A DNA stretch of 64,000 nucleotides, taken from assembly GCF_963576545.1 (NCBI RefSeq), contig NC_083646.1:25684527-25748526 (forward strand), in the 5' to 3' direction. Both the position numbers and the translations under genes were made by a program. The stretch comes from Limanda limanda (taxonomy: Eukaryota; Chordata; Actinopteri; Pleuronectiformes; Pleuronectidae). The notes under the pieces are model-generated. The model was given only the letters and a program-made list of their open reading frames with translations. It was not told the DNA's origin and ran no database searches. Below, piece after piece: positions 61,371 through 64,000 of this stretch (the stretch's first letter is position 1; the number at the start of each line of letters is the position of its first letter).

Positions 61371-64000
61371 TTTGGCTGTTGTTGGCAGTGACATCCACGT
61401 GAGCGACTCTGGCTCTCGGTGCTGAGGGTAGGTAATTGCGCCGGGGCAGTACGTTTGGAACTAAACCTTTATTATTTCAGTGGGCCTGATGTTCTGAGAA
61501 TCCGGAGTGCTCACTGAGGTGGGCTAAAGAACCGACTGGGACAGGCAAGCAGTTTCATTCTGGTAAAGTATAATTCTTGTTTTTAGATCTTTTAAGGAAA
61601 AAGGTCCAAAGAAATTCACTCATTCAGGGAAGTGAGTTACAGACGTGTATATACTAAGGAGGTCTTAGAGACCGGTGTAGGATTCACAATAAGCTTAATA
61701 GGTTAAGATTCTTTTCAAAAAAAGATCAAAATGTTAAACAGGGTTTAGCGAAAGAGTTTAATGCTAAATTACTTTAATATTGGACGCTGCGGCATGCTCA
61801 TAGTTATTGTAAACAAGCAGAAGAGTAGAATATAAATATATAATAGTATTATTATTTTGAAATGGAGGAAAAGCTGTGACAGAGAGACCTAGGCCAGGTC
61901 TGTATCGTCTCAGCATAATAATCTGTTTGAAAATCTGATAAATTCCCATACATTTTATACCTGCATGTGTCTTGTTTAAGAGAAATGTGAAATTAAGTTT
62001 TCTCTAAGGCGATTTGATTCATGCAGAGTTTTAGAATTGTATTAGAGGAATTAAAATTAAAACTTAGTAATTACAAGAGGTGATTACAGTGGCAATATTA
62101 TAACTGAAGGGGTTTTTCTCATTGTCTCTTAAAAAGTGTTTTGAAGGTGAAAGGTTACTATCAACGTTACACAAATGTTGATGATTTGATACAAGTAACA
62201 TGCATGATTTGATGAGACTAATCTGAGAATTACAGCTGAAAAAGAAAAAGTGAGGAGTGAGTGAGAGAGGATTTCTTGGAATTCTCAACACTGGAATAAG
62301 GTGAGTATATTTTCAATCATATTTGGGATATATGTGTAAGTTTTAAAGGCTTATATCAAAAGAAAAAGAAAAAGATTCAGATCAATCTTAAAACGAATTT
62401 GAAAATAGACGTTTTTTAAGAAATAGGAAAATAATTGGCTTTAGAAATTAATTCTGAAACATTAGGGTCTTTTCCATATCAGTAGAACTTAAATTCCCAA
62501 AAGATTCGTATTCTACTGAATAAATCAGAGTTTAAATTGATAAACAACCATTACAGAGATGAATTTACCACAGATTTCTTCTCCTACAGTTCAAGATATG
62601 GTTCTGAAGTATGGTCATTATAGTGTTACACAGTTTGGCTTGTGGGTAAAAAACTATGATTTTCCAAACACAGGGAACATAACTTTAAATCAGTTGAAGC
62701 AACTTAAGATCAAATTGCTCATTGAACAAGAACGAAGCAAAGAAGCAACAAGAGGGAGAGATGTGGAGCTATTTGTGCCAGACTGGAGAGCATTTGAGTG
62801 TTGGTTGACTGAAGTCAACATAAGAGACAGTATACAGAAGGAAGTAACCGAAATAATCTCCAGGTATCAGTCTCTCCAAATAGGTTCTGATCTGGATACA
62901 TTTCCACTGAGAGGGAGATCATGGAGACAGAGCAGCCATCAAGAGCAGACCATGATGGAGAGAGAGAGGTTCAACAAAACTTCATATAAGTAAGAACACA
63001 GCTGCAGACACCATGTGAATTAATGTTACACATAAAGCATATGGTTAACATTATTATAGTTAAATTAGAAATCAATAAAACTAATTGCTAAAAACACACA
63101 AATTAAATCTATTTTTAGGTTCAGGAACTAAAAGCACCAGTAAATATGTGTGAATAGTGTGATATTACTTTTAGAATGAATGTTATATAGCTCATAATGA
63201 TAGAAAAACATATGCAAAAGTTGTAGATAGATCCATTTTTATCATTGGGGTTTAATAATGTGGTTAGAGGCTAAATGCAAGACAAACATTTATCTCTGTT
63301 GTCACTTTACTGCTGGGTAAAATTTAGGGGGAAGATAGAATAGTATGCTAAATTTTAAAACAGCAGGGCAGTAGTGGAAGACAGAGTTGAATAACATCTG
63401 CATTTATTTAAACGAGAAAGGGGGATCTGACACAAGCGTATCAATGGATGATCCGAGACAAATTTCTCACCTCTAAATTAACATCCTCTTGCAAAGAGCA
63501 AGGGGAGAGATCAAATTAGAGCACAAATGGTATTTACTTAGATTTATCTAAACACTTGGTAAGACAAATTTAGTTTAAAAGGTTATATAGTAAGTAAATT
63601 AAGGATAAAATAAGTTTGGTTGCATTTAGAATAGTAAATACGGTGTTGTCTCAGTAGTTTTTGATAGATACATTGGCTATAAGAAAAGAAAATACATTTA
63701 ATCAAATGAAAAGATTTTAAAAGGAAGGTTTAAAGTTAATCGCAAACGATTTTCTTTCATGCTAAATCACATTGGGGTTTCTGAACACATTTCTGCATGA
63801 AAATGTATTTTCTTTGATGTAATTGATTGACATTTTTAGTTTGTTGTAAACATTATTGATTTTTCTGAGTTGATAACAGGTACTATCATGTTTGTGAAAC
63901 GGACACATATATGATTTTGGTCTGATCAGAAGAGCAGACGCAATAGAAAAGAATATCTGAAATCTTCTTGTGGAATATGAGTAATCTTTTGTTTAAACAG
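61371..64000 (+). mobile_element. Leader and internal region of the LTR element, cut by the window end
   Basis: After the primer-binding site comes a noncoding leader with a splice donor consensus (AAG|GTGAGT at about 62298) and then an open frame at 62559-62993. From 63000 to 64000 the sequence is A/T-rich and I see no gag-pol homology. The element's right part lies outside the window, so its class cannot be decided. Confidence 0.55.
62559..62993 (+). CDS. Uncharacterised 144-residue protein, in the gag position of the LTR element
   Basis: An ATG-started frame 1.2 kb downstream of the 5' LTR, the position expected for gag. I do not recognise the protein. It is hydrophilic and mostly helical in appearance, with HYSVTQFGLWVKNYDFP near residue 20, a K/E-rich middle (QLKQLKIKLLIEQERSKEAT), DVELFVPDWRAFECWL near 78, and a basic, S/Q-rich end (RGRSWRQSSHQEQ). 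There is no zinc knuckle, protease or signal peptide. The ATG follows an acceptor-like CATTACAG (62556), and a donor-like GTAAGA overlaps the stop region (62989), so this could be a spliced exon instead of a whole gene; an acceptor-like TTTAAACAG is the last thing in the window. The long open frame in A/T-rich DNA suggests real coding sequence. Confidence 0.5.
   Translation: MNLPQISSPTVQDMVLKYGHYSVTQFGLWVKNYDFPNTGNITLNQLKQLKIKLLIEQERSKEATRGRDVELFVPDWRAFECWLTEVNIRDSIQKEVTEIISRYQSLQIGSDLDTFPLRGRSWRQSSHQEQTMMERERFNKTSYK

Overview
The window reads as intergenic and intronic DNA from a ray-finned (teleost) fish. The evidence is two vertebrate genes with protein sequences clearly recognisable as TMEM74 and the thyrotropin-releasing hormone receptor, plus a dense load of fish-type transposable elements: tRNA-derived SINEs with the typical AGTGTCCTTGGGCAAG core, L2-clade LINEs, a Tc1-like element, GTF2IRD2/ZBED-like hAT elements, TTAA-flanked MITEs, LTR elements and long CA/TG microsatellites. 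A spiny-rayed (percomorph) fish is my best guess, at low certainty.

Layout. 1-2.9 kb: no gene, probably tmem74 3' flank. 2.9-4.8 kb: tmem74 on the minus strand, with a GC-rich promoter and a likely 5' untranslated exon. 4.8-14.3 kb: intergenic, with microsatellites, one SINE and one old repeat. 14.3-34.3 kb: trhr on the plus strand, in two coding exons separated by an 18.2 kb intron. That intron holds a TTAA-flanked MITE (16.9 kb), a solo LTR (19.5 kb), a possible Harbinger-like remnant (20.4 kb), a 4.8 kb element that carries its own multi-exon zinc-finger gene (24.4-29.2 kb), and a 2.85 kb hAT element (29.2-32.1 kb) into which a second 950 bp hAT has jumped. 34.3-64 kb: no host gene recognised; SINEs, L2 fragments, a nearly intact Tc1 element (42.6-44.1 kb), a MITE split by an L2 LINE and a hAT element (54.7-58.5 kb), and at the right edge a 5' LTR with primer-binding site, leader and an open reading frame, cut off by the end of the window.

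The minus-strand tmem74 next to plus-strand trhr matches the human chromosome 8q23 order and orientation (TMEM74 then TRHR), which supports the identity of both genes as TRHR1-type and TMEM74 orthologues. They do not share a pathway: trhr is a Gq-coupled plasma-membrane receptor for TRH, and TMEM74 is a lysosome/autophagosome membrane protein.

The most interesting object is the 24378-29184 element. It has CACTGTAAAAA inverted ends, a CRE/ETS-like promoter and at least five exons with plausible splice sites. The encoded protein has three C2H2-like fingers and a C-terminal region that I recall from many uncharacterised 'SAMD3-like' teleost proteins, and it contains no transposase motif I know.
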